In this document: positions 40,257 through 50,495 of the stretch, one piece after another | How positions within the stretch are numbered: position 1 is the stretch's first letter | Layout of the letters: every line of letters starts with the position of its first letter | Assembly (NCBI RefSeq): GCF_000312485.1 | Contig: NZ_HE997643.1 | Location: 1,416,806 to 1,480,805, forward strand | DNA: 64,000 nucleotides | Reading direction: 5' to 3' | From: Yersinia massiliensis CCUG 53443 | GTDB lineage: Bacteria > Pseudomonadota > Gammaproteobacteria > Enterobacterales > Enterobacteriaceae | The notes under the pieces: model-generated | Seen by the model: only the letters and a program-made list of their open reading frames with translations | The model's database searches: none | Told to the model about the DNA's origin: nothing | Position numbers and translations under genes: made by a program

Positions 40257-40661
40257 TTATTGACCCAGTGTCAGCGTCTTTAGCATCAGAGATTTGGTGG
40301 TATTCAGGACTTCAACGTTGGCCTGATAGCTGCGTGAAGCGGAAATGGTGTTGACCATCTCGCCAGTCACATCCACGTTTGGCATACGCACATAACCCTT
40401 GGCATCAGCCAATGGGTTACCGGGTTGAAACACCAAACGATCCGGTGCGGGGTCATCAATGACTTGCGACACGCGCACACCACCGGTTTCTTGCCCCGGT
40501 TGCGCGGCGACCTGAAACACCACTTGCTTAGCGCGGTAAGGCTGACCATCTGGGCCAGTCACACTGTCGGCGTTTGCCATGTTGCTGGCGCTAACGTTCA
40601 ATCGTTGCGATTGCGCGGATAATGCTGAACCGGCAATATCAAAAATATTCAGTAAAGACAT
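40257..40661 (-). CDS. flgC: Proximal rod protein FlgC
   Basis: A 134-residue rod protein starting [33 protein letters not shown], ending with MLKTLTLGQ. The internal [26 protein letters not shown] is the rod C-terminal motif. 5 bases after flgB. Confidence 0.97.
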   Translation of the reverse strand: MSLLNIFDIAGSALSAQSQRLNVSASNMANADSVTGPDGQPYRAKQVVFQVAAQPGQETGGVRVSQVIDDPAPDRLVFQPGNPLADAKGYVRMPNVDVTGEMVNTISASRSYQANVEVLNTTKSLMLKTLTLGQ

Positions 40662-40666
40662 CCGTC

Positions 40667-41080
40667 TTATCCTTGTTGTAACACTGACAACATCCCTTTG
40701 ATTTGGCTGCTAATGACAGTCAAATCAGTCTGATATTTCAGGCTGTTATCGGCAAAATTAGTACGTTCGCGGTCCATATCGACGGTGTTGCCATCCATTG
40801 ATGGTTGATCCGGCACACGGAATAGCAGATCCAAGTCGGGCGGTTGGACCGTACTTGCTGGGATATGACGGGCTGACGTTAAACTGAGCGACACCCCTGT
40901 TCCGCTAACACGTCCTTGCTCCATCACCTTTTTCAGTTGGCTGGAGAAATCGATATCACGTGCCTGAAAGCCGGGTGTATCCGCGTTCGCAATGTTGGAC
41001 GACAGGATCTCCTGCCGTTGAGCGCGCAAGTTCAGCGCCTCTTGTTGAAAACGTAGAGCACCGTCCAGTTTGTCGAGCAT
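40667..41080 (-). CDS. flgB: Proximal rod protein FlgB
   Basis: A 137-residue rod protein starting [45 protein letters not shown]. First gene of the flgBCDEFGHIJ operon, divergent from flgA, with an ATG preceded by GCGGGGGGAC-like bases. A class II promoter should be in the flgB-flgA spacer. Confidence 0.97.
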   Translation of the reverse strand: MLDKLDGALRFQQEALNLRAQRQEILSSNIANADTPGFQARDIDFSSQLKKVMEQGRVSGTGVSLSLTSARHIPASTVQPPDLDLLFRVPDQPSMDGNTVDMDRERTNFADNSLKYQTDLTVISSQIKGMLSVLQQG

Positions 41081-41140
41081 AGTCCCCCCGCAAGGTTAAA
41101 ATTTGGAGTCGACAGCATAAACGCCGTACAGGGAAGCCTA

Positions 41141-41181
41141 TCGCCAGAATAAGAGCAAAATGCGTCGCTATTTATCCCCTT
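41141..41181. promoter_or_regulatory. Candidate FlhD4C2 box between flgB and flgA
   Basis: TCGCCAGAATAAGAG (41141-41155) and CGCTATTTATCCCCTT (41166-41181) form an imperfect inverted repeat with a 10-base spacer, in the spacer shared by the divergent flgB and flgA genes. The AATAAG and CTATTT cores fit the FlhDC half-site. Assigned by eye. Confidence 0.45.
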
Positions 41182-41301
41182 AACCTGATGAAGGTACGGG
41201 TACACTAGTGATCAAAAGTACGAACAGGCGATCAAAAGAACGATTACGTGGAAAAAGGCAGAGCGTGATTTGACTCGATGGCAATGGCGGGGAAGAAAGT
41301 G

Positions 41302-41982
41302 ATGGTGATAACAAGCAAGTACGCCAAAACATTTATGTGGGGGCTACTGCTGGTGAGTCCGGCATTCGCGCAGGTCGCGATGGCGGCTGACCTATCTGTG
41401 CAGGTCAATCAGTTCTTCCAGCAGCAATACCCTGACAAAGACAGCCAGGTGAAAGTCATCATCAAAACGCCGCAGAGCCAATGGCCACAGTGTGAAATGC
41501 CTGAAATCACGCTGCCAACCAATGCTCGGCCATGGGGCAATATCAGTCTGTCGGTCCGTTGCGATGGCGTACGGCGCTTTATCCAAACACAAGTGCAAGT
41601 CAGTGGGCGCTATGCGGTGGCAAGCCGCCCATTGGCGGCAGGGGCTAAAATTACCCCGCAAGATATTGAAATGAAACAAGGTCGATTAGATACCTTGCCG
41701 CCCGGTGCCTTACTGGAGCCGCAGTTTGCACAAGGTGCGGTGAGCTTGCGGCATGTTAATGCGGGCCAACCCATCACCCGTAATATGCTGCGCCGTTTAT
41801 GGATCATCAAATCGGGGCAAGACGTGCAGGTGCTTGCGCAAGGTGATGGTTTCAACGTCAACAGTAATGGTAAGGCGATGAATAATGCGGCCATTAAAGA
41901 TAATGTTCGCGTGCGCATGCCATCAGGCCAGATCGTGAATGGCGTGGTGGGCGAGGATGGCACTATTCGTATTATGTTATGA
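41302..41982 (+). CDS. flgA: P-ring assembly chaperone FlgA
   Basis: About 226 residues. A periplasmic chaperone for FlgI, with a signal peptide (KYAKTFMWGLLLVSPAFA, cut near AMA) and a C-terminal SAF-type domain (ALEPQFAQGAVSLRHVNAGQPITRNMLRRLW and NVRVRMPSGQIVNGVV). Several ATGs are in frame; 41302 has GGGGAAG upstream, the earlier ones have no ribosome site. Start moderately certain. Confidence 0.93.
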   Translation: MVITSKYAKTFMWGLLLVSPAFAQVAMAADLSVQVNQFFQQQYPDKDSQVKVIIKTPQSQWPQCEMPEITLPTNARPWGNISLSVRCDGVRRFIQTQVQVSGRYAVASRPLAAGAKITPQDIEMKQGRLDTLPPGALLEPQFAQGAVSLRHVNAGQPITRNMLRRLWIIKSGQDVQVLAQGDGFNVNSNGKAMNNAAIKDNVRVRMPSGQIVNGVVGEDGTIRIML

Positions 41983-42143
41983 CGGTTCGCATTATCTTAT
42001 GACGGTTCGAATTAAAACTTGTAGCCTTGTTTGCGGCGTCGTTTTTGCCGCGTATAGTCACCTGAATCATTGACTCAGGTAAGCTTGCTGAGTTTAACCG
42101 CACGTTGAAGACGCTCAATGTGAACCTGTTTAGCTATCGTGAT

Positions 42144-42170
42144 TAAAGTTTTTTTAACCTTTGCCGATAA
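42144..42170 (+). promoter_or_regulatory. Sigma-28 promoter of flgMN
   Basis: TAAAGTTT is followed after exactly 11 bases by GCCGATAA, a perfect 16-of-16 match to the sigma-28 consensus. It lies ~170 bases before flgM, so flgM can be made from class III independently of flgA. Confidence 0.95.
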
Positions 42171-42338
42171 CCCTAGTATGCAGCTATTTACGGCTATGCC
42201 AGACCCTATTACAGGCACCGTAAACCGTGATAATCCCGCCATTTTTCGCTGAAAGATAACGGCTGAAAATAGTGGCTGAAAAATAAAAGTTTCGCGGGCC
42301 AACAAACGCCAATCCCGCTCGAAAGGGAGCAACATAAA

Positions 42339-42638
42339 ATGAGTATTGAACGCACTCAACCGCTATCACCAGCAACTAAAGTGCAAGCACGGGAAATCAG
42401 TGACATTGCGCAGCAAACGCGTAAGCCTTCTGCCCAGACAAAAACAGCAGTGAGTGGTACAGAGGTTAAATTGAGTGATGCGCAGGCAAAACTGATGCAA
42501 CCGGCGGGTCAGGATATCAATGTTGAACGTGTAGAAACATTGAAAGAGGCCATCCGTACCGGCCAACTGACCATGGATACCGGTAAAATTGCTGATGCCC
42601 TGCTAAAAAATGTCGCCGATGACCTTAAAAATAGCTAG
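42339..42638 (+). CDS. flgM: Anti-sigma-28 factor FlgM
   Basis: A 99-residue, largely disordered protein that binds and exports with FliA control. The C-terminal FliA-binding region [32 protein letters not shown] is conserved. The ATG follows CGAAAGGGAGCAACATAAA. FlgM leaves through the completed hook, freeing FliA. Followed by flgN after 33 bases. Confidence 0.97.
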   Translation: MSIERTQPLSPATKVQAREISDIAQQTRKPSAQTKTAVSGTEVKLSDAQAKLMQPAGQDINVERVETLKEAIRTGQLTMDTGKIADALLKNVADDLKNS

Positions 42639-42674
42639 TCGTCAAAAACCGTCTTAATCGTAAAAGGATACGTG

Positions 42675-43115
42675 GTGGTGGAAAGATTACAGATCAACCT
42701 AGACCAGCAATTGGAACTGCTAGAATCACTGACGGCTGTTGTCGCGCAAGAGCAACAATTACTGTGCGCCGGTCGGATTCAGGGTATCGTGCTGCAAGGG
42801 GTGACTGAACAAAAAAGTTCAATCTTAGCCACACTCGCTTATCTGGATCAAACCCGTCTCACGACTGAAACTGACGTTAAGGTGCATGCACCCTACCCTC
42901 GTCATCCGGCGCTCGCTGAAAGATGGCAGCGTATGTTGCAGTTAGCGGAGGGTCTGCAGTACAGCAATCTGCACAACGGGTTATTACTACAGCAACACAT
43001 TGAGCATAATACGCAGGCGCTGGCTATCCTCAATACGCGTCATGGCCAGTCATTGTATGGCCCTGATGGCCAGGCGAAAGGCGCCAGTCTACTGGGTCGT
43101 AAAATCGGCGTTTAA
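42675..43115 (+). CDS. flgN: FlgK/FlgL export chaperone FlgN
   Basis: About 146 residues, helical. FlgN binds FlgK and FlgL before export. Similarity to E. coli FlgN is limited, but size and position after flgM are clear. Three consecutive GTG codons (42672, 42675, 42678) could start it; AAGGA lies 6 bases before the middle one. Confidence 0.88.
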   Translation: MVERLQINLDQQLELLESLTAVVAQEQQLLCAGRIQGIVLQGVTEQKSSILATLAYLDQTRLTTETDVKVHAPYPRHPALAERWQRMLQLAEGLQYSNLHNGLLLQQHIEHNTQALAILNTRHGQSLYGPDGQAKGASLLGRKIGV

Positions 43116-43301
43116 TTCCCTGCCGTAAGATTTTGATTTATAAAATAGAGTTATTGCTCACTGAGATTGATTGCCGCATCGCGGGATTAGTCTCTGTGTC
43201 GGCTAAACCACCTCTTTCGCTACACGCCTTTATCACGTTAACTCCCCCTCGTCTCAAAAATGAGTTTTTTCTCTTGATGGACAGCGCGTTACTCTGCTGT
43301 G

Positions 43302-43321
43302 ACTGAGCAACTGTGCTCAGT
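43302..43321 (+). promoter_or_regulatory. Hairpin in the leader of the small secreted ORF
   Basis: ACTGAGCA-ACTG-TGCTCAGT is a perfect 8-bp stem with a 4-base loop. It ends ~9 bases before the ribosome site of the 52-codon ORF. It could be a terminator for flgMN without T-tail or a leader structure. Confidence 0.4.
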
Positions 43322-43342
43322 ATCCAGACGGAGAAAACTCAG

Positions 43343-43501
43343 ATGAAAAACCGGAAAATGAATGTATTGTGGGGGTTGCTGGTCGGTGGCGCACTCGCGC
43401 TGTCCATGACGCAGACCGTACGAGCCGCTGAAATGGGATGGGATCATTATCCCTACAACTATTGTATGACTTGCTTTCACCCTTTATGGTTTTATCGATA
43501 A
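43343..43501 (+). CDS. Small secreted protein of unknown function, mature part aromatic with a CxxC motif
   Basis: A 52-residue ORF. The first 28 residues look like a Sec signal (MKNRKMNVLWGLLVGG, hydrophobic core, likely cut after VRA), leaving a 24-residue mature peptide beginning AEMGWDHYPYNY and containing CMTC and many aromatic residues. A GGAGAAAA ribosome site lies 8 bases before the ATG. It ends 10 bases inside the convergent flhE 3' end. I do not recognise it. A signal peptide with a good ribosome site argues against chance. It might act in the periplasm near the flagellum, but that is a guess. Confidence 0.6.
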   Translation: MKNRKMNVLWGLLVGGALALSMTQTVRAAEMGWDHYPYNYCMTCFHPLWFYR

Positions 43502-43914
43502 TTAACCAGAACTTGGTTACTGATCACTTGCAGCGGCGGATTAACCCGACCTTTGCCCGCGATAAAGTAGACAAAAGTCAGTTGCGTCGCCGCGGGTTCA
43601 CCGGCAAGCCCTCGGCTTTGCCCACTCCCCCCCTCGAGTGGCATACAACGGGTTGGGGTGCATAATTTAACCTGCAAGCCATCTGGCGCTGCTGACATCA
43701 ATTGGTAGCGCCAGCCCACCGAGACGATACGCGCATTCTCTTGAGCCAGCGCCACGGGTGAGTGTAGCGGTTTAGCCGAGGTCGCCACACCGCGCGAACT
43801 TTGCGTCACCCCGATATCATCTGCCACCCATGTTCCTGAAGCCGCGGCATTGAGCGGTAATAAGCAAACCGTCAATACCCCGCCGACGATAATGCGCGAG
43901 AGGCGAATTAGCAT
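43492..43914 (-). CDS. flhE: Flagellar protein FlhE
   Basis: A 140-residue periplasmic protein with a signal peptide (IIVGGVLTVCLLPLNAA, cleavage near ASG). FlhE matches at GTWVADDIGVTQSSRG and the C-terminal LVNYR. In Salmonella FlhE prevents proton leakage through the export apparatus. It follows flhA with a 1-base overlap and is last in flhBAE. Confidence 0.9.
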   Translation of the reverse strand: MLIRLSRIIVGGVLTVCLLPLNAAASGTWVADDIGVTQSSRGVATSAKPLHSPVALAQENARIVSVGWRYQLMSAAPDGLQVKLCTPTRCMPLEGGSGQSRGLAGEPAATQLTFVYFIAGKGRVNPPLQVISNQVLVNYR

Positions 43915-45992
43915 TAAGCCGCTCCTATGGTTGAAGTCATACGAATTTGGCGATTATCGCCAATTTCCAGATTAGACAGCACCACCATTTGCGGCAGGCT
44001 ACGACGCAGGAAACGGGCCAATAATGCACGCAGTGCGTGGTTCACCAGCAGCACCGGCGGCGCACCCAGCATTTCTTGGCGTTGCAGGGCTTGTTTAGAT
44101 TGTTCGAGCAATCGATCAGCCAAACCCGGTTCTAAACCGCTGCCACCTTGCAGTGCTTGTAACAACAAACGCTCTAATGCCGCGTCCAAGCCAATAACCT
44201 GAATTTCGCCAGTCCCTGGGAACCACTGCTGCGCGATAGAACGGCCTAAAGCCACACGGACCACCGCCGTTAATTCGTAAGGGTCTGTTTGATTTGGCGC
44301 ATGCTCTGCCAATGTCTCAATAATGGTGCGCATATCGCGAATGGACACTCGCTCCATCAGCAGGTTTTGCAGCACTTTGTGCAACGTGGTGAGTGTCACA
44401 ACACCGGGAATGAAATCTTCCGTCAGTTTCGGCATATCTTGGGCGACGCGATCCAGCAATTGCTGCGTTTCCTGACGGCCAAACAATTCGCTGGCATATT
44501 GGCTAATCAAATGATTCAGGTGTGTTGCCACCACTGTACTGGCTTCCACCACCGTAAAGCCTTGAATTTGCGCCTGTTCACGCAATGCACTCTCGATCCA
44601 TACCGCAGCCAAACCGAAAGCGGGATCATGGGTGGCCTCACCCGGTAACGTCCCCACCGCATTGCCTGGGTTGATCGCCAGCCAACGGCCAGGATGGGCT
44701 TCGCCGCTGCCAATCTCCACCCCTTTCATTAATATCCGATAGCTGGCGGGTGGCAGTTCCAGATTATCGCGGATATGCACCACCGGAGGCAGATACCCCA
44801 TCTCTTGGGCAAACTTTTTACGGATACTGCGGATGCGCCCCAAGAGTTCGCCATTTTGCTGGAAATCCACCATCGGGATCAGGCGATAGCCCACTTCCAT
44901 CCCCAGTGGGTCTTCCAACTGAACATCTGACCAAGTGGCTTCCGTCGCTTGTTGCTGATCCTGTACCACCGGCGAGTCTGCCGTCGCGGCCGGTTTTTCT
45001 TGATTGCCACGCAGCCGCCAAGCTAATGCCAGCAATGCCGCGGTGAACAGCAGGAAGACAAAGTTTGGCATTCCGGGGACTAAGCCCAGTAAACCCAATA
45101 CGCTGGCACTCAATACCATCACCCGTGGGTTATTGAATAGCTGGGTGACCATTTGCTGGCCAACGTCCTGATCGGTACTCACGCGGGTGACGATAACACC
45201 GGCTGCGGTTGAAATAACCAAGGCCGGAATTTGCGCCACCAGACCATCACCGATGGTCAATAACGTATAGGTTTCTGCGGCGTGACCGACAGCCATGTTG
45301 TGCTGAAGCACCCCCACCAATAGGCCACCGACCACGTTAATGACCATGATCATTAAGCCCGCAATCGCATCCCCGCGGACAAATTTACTGGCCCCGTCCA
45401 TCGAGCCGTAGAAATCGGCCTCTTGCGTCACATCAGAACGGCGCTTTTTCGCTTCATCTTCACCAATCAAGCCAGCATTTAAGTCCGCATCGATTGCCAT
45501 CTGCTTGCCGGGCATTCCATCAAGGACAAAGCGTGCGCCCACTTCGGCAATACGCCCCGCCCCCTTGGTAATAACCATAAAGTTGATGATGACCAAGATG
45601 ATGAAAACGACAATACCGATGGCAAAATTACCGCCAACCAAGAAGTGACCAAAGGCCTCAACCACACGACCTGCTGCGCCGGCCCCCGTATGACCATCCA
45701 TCAGAATGATACGCGTCGAGGCCACGTTCAGGGATAAACGGAGTAAAGTTGAGAACAGCAAAATGGTCGGGAATGCGGCAAAATCAAGCGTGCGCTGGGT
45801 AAACATCGCCACCAGCAATACCATGATGGACAGCGCAATATTGAAGGTAAACAGCAAATCAAGCACGAAGGGAGGCAGCGGCAATACCATCATCGACAAG
45901 ATCAGTAAGATCAGTATCGGGCCCGCAAGGATTTGCCACTGCGTATCTTTAAAATTGCTCGGTAAACGAAGCAGGGCGGCCAAATTTGCCAT
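43914..45992 (-). CDS. flhA: Flagellar export gate protein FlhA
   Basis: A 692-residue export protein. The N-terminal ~330 residues have about eight membrane helices with the FHIPEP motif region (FVLDGMPGKQMAIDADLNAGLIGEDEAKKRR). The C-terminal cytosolic part (~350-692) binds chaperone-substrate complexes. It couples the proton motive force to export. Its ATG and the flhB stop overlap. Confidence 0.97.
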   Translation of the reverse strand: MANLAALLRLPSNFKDTQWQILAGPILILLILSMMVLPLPPFVLDLLFTFNIALSIMVLLVAMFTQRTLDFAAFPTILLFSTLLRLSLNVASTRIILMDGHTGAGAAGRVVEAFGHFLVGGNFAIGIVVFIILVIINFMVITKGAGRIAEVGARFVLDGMPGKQMAIDADLNAGLIGEDEAKKRRSDVTQEADFYGSMDGASKFVRGDAIAGLMIMVINVVGGLLVGVLQHNMAVGHAAETYTLLTIGDGLVAQIPALVISTAAGVIVTRVSTDQDVGQQMVTQLFNNPRVMVLSASVLGLLGLVPGMPNFVFLLFTAALLALAWRLRGNQEKPAATADSPVVQDQQQATEATWSDVQLEDPLGMEVGYRLIPMVDFQQNGELLGRIRSIRKKFAQEMGYLPPVVHIRDNLELPPASYRILMKGVEIGSGEAHPGRWLAINPGNAVGTLPGEATHDPAFGLAAVWIESALREQAQIQGFTVVEASTVVATHLNHLISQYASELFGRQETQQLLDRVAQDMPKLTEDFIPGVVTLTTLHKVLQNLLMERVSIRDMRTIIETLAEHAPNQTDPYELTAVVRVALGRSIAQQWFPGTGEIQVIGLDAALERLLLQALQGGSGLEPGLADRLLEQSKQALQRQEMLGAPPVLLVNHALRALLARFLRRSLPQMVVLSNLEIGDNRQIRMTSTIGAA

Positions 45993-47146
45993 TAGTCAGT
46001 CTCACTCTCTGTTGCAAAATCCAGTGCTTCCGGCACTGGCAGATGTTCAGGTTTTTTCGGGATTAGCCCACCTTCTCGCTTCCAACGTTTCAGTTGATAG
46101 ACCCAAGCAAGCACTTCCGCGACCGCCGCATAAAGGGTGGCGGGAATATGTTGACCGACTTCGCTGTGGCGGAATAATGCCCTCGCCAACGGTGGCGCTT
46201 CTAATAAAGGAATGCGGTTTTCTGCGCCTAACTCACGAATACGCAGTGCCACCGCGCCCGCCCCTTTCGCCAACACTTTCGGCGCACTCATTTTTGCCTC
46301 GTTGTATTGCAGCGCCACGGCGTAATGCGTCGGGTTGGTGACAATCACATCGGCTTTCGGGACATCCGCCATCATGCGCCGACGGGCCATCGCCCGTTGT
46401 TGCTGACGAATGCGCCCTTTCACATGGGGGTCACCTTCTTGATCTTTAAACTCATCACGTATCTCTTGCTTGGTCATACGCAATTTTTTGATATTGCTGG
46501 TGATTTGGTAAAACACGTCAAAGCCGACCATCGGCGTCAGGCCGAGTACCACCACCAGCCCGCAGAGAATAATCAGGTGCAGGGCATCCCCTAATGCCGC
46601 CACCGGTGGCGCCGCCATCAAACGCATAATGTCTGGCCAGTTGTGCCAGAGGAAAATACCGGTCACCCAGCCGACTAACGTCGCCTTCAATATTGCTTTG
46701 AGTAACTCAGCCAACGCTTGGCTTGAAAACATCCTTTTTAAGCCTGAAATAAGGCTCATCCGTTTCAGGTCAAACTTGATTGATTCACCGCTAAACAGCA
46801 CGCCGCCCAACAGCATCGGCACCGAAATGGCCACTATCACCAAACCAGCAAATATCGGTAGCAGTGCGATTAACGTTTGGCGCAGCAACATGCCAATTTG
46901 CCGCAACATCTGTTTGTCATTCGTGACCACGCCATGATCAAAATGCAGGCCTTGGGCAATCATGGCCGCCAGTTGTCGCGCCATGGATTCCCCTGAAACC
47001 CACAGGATCGCCAAACCGGCCCCGAGCATCAGCATCGAGGTCAGTTCGCGCGAGCGCGGGATCTGGCCTTTTTCGCGAGCCTTCTCCAGCTTGTGGGCTG
47101 TGGGTTCCTCGCTTTTTTCCAGATCGCTATCTTCAGACACCGCCAC
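45992..47146 (-). CDS. flhB: Flagellar export switch protein FlhB
   Basis: A 384-residue export protein with four membrane helices in residues ~30-210. The autocleavage motif NPTH (VIVTNPTHYAVAL) is intact at ~residue 269; cleavage between N and P changes export specificity together with FliK. First gene of flhBAE; the promoter is in the 47147-47425 gap. Confidence 0.97.
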   Translation of the reverse strand: MAVSEDSDLEKSEEPTAHKLEKAREKGQIPRSRELTSMLMLGAGLAILWVSGESMARQLAAMIAQGLHFDHGVVTNDKQMLRQIGMLLRQTLIALLPIFAGLVIVAISVPMLLGGVLFSGESIKFDLKRMSLISGLKRMFSSQALAELLKAILKATLVGWVTGIFLWHNWPDIMRLMAAPPVAALGDALHLIILCGLVVVLGLTPMVGFDVFYQITSNIKKLRMTKQEIRDEFKDQEGDPHVKGRIRQQQRAMARRRMMADVPKADVIVTNPTHYAVALQYNEAKMSAPKVLAKGAGAVALRIRELGAENRIPLLEAPPLARALFRHSEVGQHIPATLYAAVAEVLAWVYQLKRWKREGGLIPKKPEHLPVPEALDFATESETD

Positions 47147-47371
47147 TATTCCTATTCAGCATAATGGGTCCTGTTCTGTGAGCGTTCCGTATCAGGGAAA
47201 TGGATAAGAGACAAAAATTGATGCTAAGCATGCCAAACATTCCATAAGCCTATGGATGGAACAACGCTGTAATTAGTGGGTTATTTCGTGGATGAGCAAT
47301 ACTTACCCGCGTTCATTAGCAGGTCATGGGCTGGTGTGAGACATTTGGCGGGCGATTGATGAAATAAGAAA

Positions 47372-47405
47372 GCATACAGATGAGAGTCTCCTCTCATCTG
47401 TATGC
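47372..47405 (-). terminator. Terminator after cheZ
   Basis: A 15-bp perfect stem GCATACAGATGAGAG / CTCTCATCTGTATGC with a TCTC loop lies 20 bases after the cheZ stop. On the minus strand it is followed by TTTCTTATTT. It separates the che operon from flhBAE. Confidence 0.92.
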
Positions 47406-47425
47406 CTCTATTATCTTTAGTCGAC

Positions 47426-48070
47426 TTAGAAACCTAAGCTGTCCAACAGATCGTCAACTTGATCTTGGCTGGCAATGACACCGGCACCGTTTTTATCCAT
47501 CTGCGGCCCATTGAGTAGGCTATCAGTGGATTTCTGCGGTTTTGACGGCATATCGGGAATATTTTCCATCAGCACCATCAACAGTTGCTTCTCAATTTCT
47601 TGCACCACATCCATCATGCGCTTAATGACCTGACCGGTGAGGTCTTGGAAATCCTGCGCCATCATGATTTCCAACAATTGTGCGTTGGTAAAAGCAGTAT
47701 GTTGTGGCACGACATCCAGATAATCACGGGTATCCGTGACCAAAGAACGTGCATCAGAAAGCTCGATTGGATTAGCAAACCATTCATCCCAACGAACTTT
47801 AAGCGCTTTCGCTGATGACTCCAATTCATTCTGGCGTGGCTGCGCTGCTTCAACGCAGTTCAGCGCTCTTTCAGCGGCTTGCGCCGTCATATGGACCACG
47901 TAGTCCAAGCGATCACGCGCGTCAGGAATTGCTTCCGCCGCCTGAGCAATGGCTTGATCCAGACCTAATTCACGTAAGCTGTCCCGTAGCATCCGTGTGA
48001 GGCTACCGATACGGCTAATAATATCACTGGCTGATGCCGCATCTGATGCAGGCATTTGATGGTTATTCAT
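47426..48070 (-). CDS. cheZ: CheY-P phosphatase CheZ
   Basis: A 214-residue helical phosphatase. The catalytic region [16 protein letters not shown] carries the acidic and Gln residues that insert into the CheY active site, and the C-terminal CheY-docking peptide [12 protein letters not shown] is present. Last gene of the che operon, 9 bases after cheY. Confidence 0.96.
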   Translation of the reverse strand: MNNHQMPASDAASASDIISRIGSLTRMLRDSLRELGLDQAIAQAAEAIPDARDRLDYVVHMTAQAAERALNCVEAAQPRQNELESSAKALKVRWDEWFANPIELSDARSLVTDTRDYLDVVPQHTAFTNAQLLEIMMAQDFQDLTGQVIKRMMDVVQEIEKQLLMVLMENIPDMPSKPQKSTDSLLNGPQMDKNGAGVIASQDQVDDLLDSLGF

Positions 48071-48079
48071 TCCGCCTCC

Positions 48080-48505
<426 letters not shown>

Positions 48506-48557
48506 TTAATATCTACACCCGATTTTCATCGGAAGAAAATGAATGCCCAAAGTCGCT

Positions 48558-49607
48558 TTATATACGTAGGGCTTGACCACTACTAATCTGCGCCAACATA
48601 CGTTGGCTTATTTGGTTCAAATCCAGTATTTCATTGACACCGCCCATGCCGATGGCTTCACGCGGCATGCCGAAGACCACACAACTGGCTTCGTTTTGCG
48701 CGATGGTATAAGCCCCTGCCCGATGCATTTCCAATAAACCGGCGGCACCGTCATTTCCCATCCCCGTCAGGATCACGCCAACCGCATTTCGCCCCGCATA
48801 CTGCGCCACGGATCGAAATAGCACATCGACCGAAGGACGATGGCGATTCACAGCAGGCCCGTCATGGATGCGTACTTGATAGTTTGCCCCACTACGTGCC
48901 AGTTCCATGTGCCGATCACCGGGTGCAATATAGGCGTGTCCGGGCAATACCCGTTCACCGTCTTCTGCTTCTTTCACCGTAATCTGGCATAACTTATTGA
49001 GCCGCTCGGCAAATGAACGGGTAAAACCCGGTGGCATATGCTGAGTGATCAACAGTGCTGGGCTGGTCGGCGGTAATGGCTGTAACACGGTACGAATGGC
49101 TTCGGTTCCCCCAGTCGAAGCCCCGATAGCGATCAACTTTTCGCTACTGAGCAGCGGGGTATGCGTTAGCATCACTGGCGCGTGTTCTGGGCCTCGCTGT
49201 GGTAAACGGGCTTTCGCTGCTGTGCGGATTTTCTCCGCAATCAACTCGCTGTATGCCAGCATCCCCTCTCTGATCCCCAATTGCGGTTTGGTGACAAAAT
49301 CGATGGCCCCCAATTCCAGCGCTCGCATGGTTATCTCAGAATTTTTACCGGTTAATGATGACACCATCACCACCGGCATTGGCCGCAAACGCATCAGTTT
49401 CTCAAGGAAATCCAACCCATCCATACGTGGCATTTCAACGTCGAGCGTCAAAACCTGTGGATTGAATTTTTTGATCAAATCGCGGGCGACCAAAGGATCG
49501 GGTGCAGCAGCAACCATTTCCATATCTGGGTGACTGTTAATAATCTCTGTCATCAACTGACGCATCAATGCAGAATCATCAACGCACAATACTCTGATTT
49601 TACTCAT
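48558..49607 (-). CDS. cheB: Receptor methylesterase/deamidase CheB
   Basis: A 349-residue protein with an N-terminal receiver (D56 in [12 protein letters not shown]) and a C-terminal methylesterase with the active Ser in [13 protein letters not shown], His in QHMPPGFT and Asp in GMGNDGAAG. The ATG at 49607 has AAGGAG upstream and overlaps the cheR stop. Resets adaptation by removing methyl groups. Confidence 0.97.
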   Translation of the reverse strand: MSKIRVLCVDDSALMRQLMTEIINSHPDMEMVAAAPDPLVARDLIKKFNPQVLTLDVEMPRMDGLDFLEKLMRLRPMPVVMVSSLTGKNSEITMRALELGAIDFVTKPQLGIREGMLAYSELIAEKIRTAAKARLPQRGPEHAPVMLTHTPLLSSEKLIAIGASTGGTEAIRTVLQPLPPTSPALLITQHMPPGFTRSFAERLNKLCQITVKEAEDGERVLPGHAYIAPGDRHMELARSGANYQVRIHDGPAVNRHRPSVDVLFRSVAQYAGRNAVGVILTGMGNDGAAGLLEMHRAGAYTIAQNEASCVVFGMPREAIGMGGVNEILDLNQISQRMLAQISSGQALRI

Positions 49608-50467
49608 CACCTCTCCTTGGTCAGCCCATAAACGGTCTGCCCGCGCAAATAGAATTCCCGACTAATTTGACTGAAATTCTCCGAATGACCTGCAAACATC
49701 AGGCCGCCGGGTTTTAGCAAAGGGACAAAGCGACGCAGAATGCGCTCCTGCGTTTCTTTATCAAAATAAATCATCACGTTACGACAAAAGATTGCATCAA
49801 ACTGGCCTGGCAATGCCCAATCCGGTGCCAACAGATTTAGCTGCTGGAACTGAATCATATTGGCCAGATCTGGCCGCACCCGCACCATGCCCTGATGCGG
49901 GCCAGTGCCACGCAAGAAGTAGCGTTGCATCTGTTGCGCCGACAATGAACGCAACTCATCTTGCCGATAGACGCCGCTCACTGCTTTATCTAAAACTTGC
50001 GTATCGATGTCACTGGCAATGACTTGGCAAGCGCCCGAACGATTTCCTAGTGCATCACTTAATGTCATGGCAATAGAATAAGGTTCTTCACCCGTCGATG
50101 CCGCCGTGCTCCAGACCGAATAAGTTCCCGACCGCTGGCGTGCATGTTCAGCCAGAATCGGAAAATGGTGCGCCTCACGGAAAAAGGCCGTCAGGTTAGT
50201 GGTCAGCGCATTAACAAACGCCTGCCACTCTGCACTGTTCGGATCACTTTCTAACAACGCTAAATATTGACCAAAATCGTTAATATCCAGCAATCTCAAC
50301 CGCCTAACTAAGCGGTTATAGACCATTTCTCGTTTATGATCGGCCAGTACAATACCGGCCCGTTGATAAATAAGTTGGCAAATGCGCCGGAAGTGGACAT
50401 CCGACAGCGGGAGCCGCTGAATCATCTGGGTCAGAATCGATCCAGATTCTTGGGGTGAAGGTTTCAT
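49607..50467 (-). CDS. cheR: Receptor methyltransferase CheR
   Basis: A 286-residue SAM-dependent methyltransferase. The [17 protein letters not shown] motif binds SAM and [17 protein letters not shown] follows; [17 protein letters not shown] is the N-terminal domain. It methylates receptor glutamates. 28 bases after the MCP gene. Confidence 0.97.
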   Translation of the reverse strand: MKPSPQESGSILTQMIQRLPLSDVHFRRICQLIYQRAGIVLADHKREMVYNRLVRRLRLLDINDFGQYLALLESDPNSAEWQAFVNALTTNLTAFFREAHHFPILAEHARQRSGTYSVWSTAASTGEEPYSIAMTLSDALGNRSGACQVIASDIDTQVLDKAVSGVYRQDELRSLSAQQMQRYFLRGTGPHQGMVRVRPDLANMIQFQQLNLLAPDWALPGQFDAIFCRNVMIYFDKETQERILRRFVPLLKPGGLMFAGHSENFSQISREFYLRGQTVYGLTKER

Positions 50468-50495
50468 CCAGTTTCACCCCACAATACCGTCTTCG

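Noticed and set aside
42178-42338. Possible riboswitch in the flgM leader
   Set aside because: Leader of ~160 bases shows some repeats (GCTGAAAAT, GGCTGAAA) but no recognised riboswitch core; a plain long leader is simpler.
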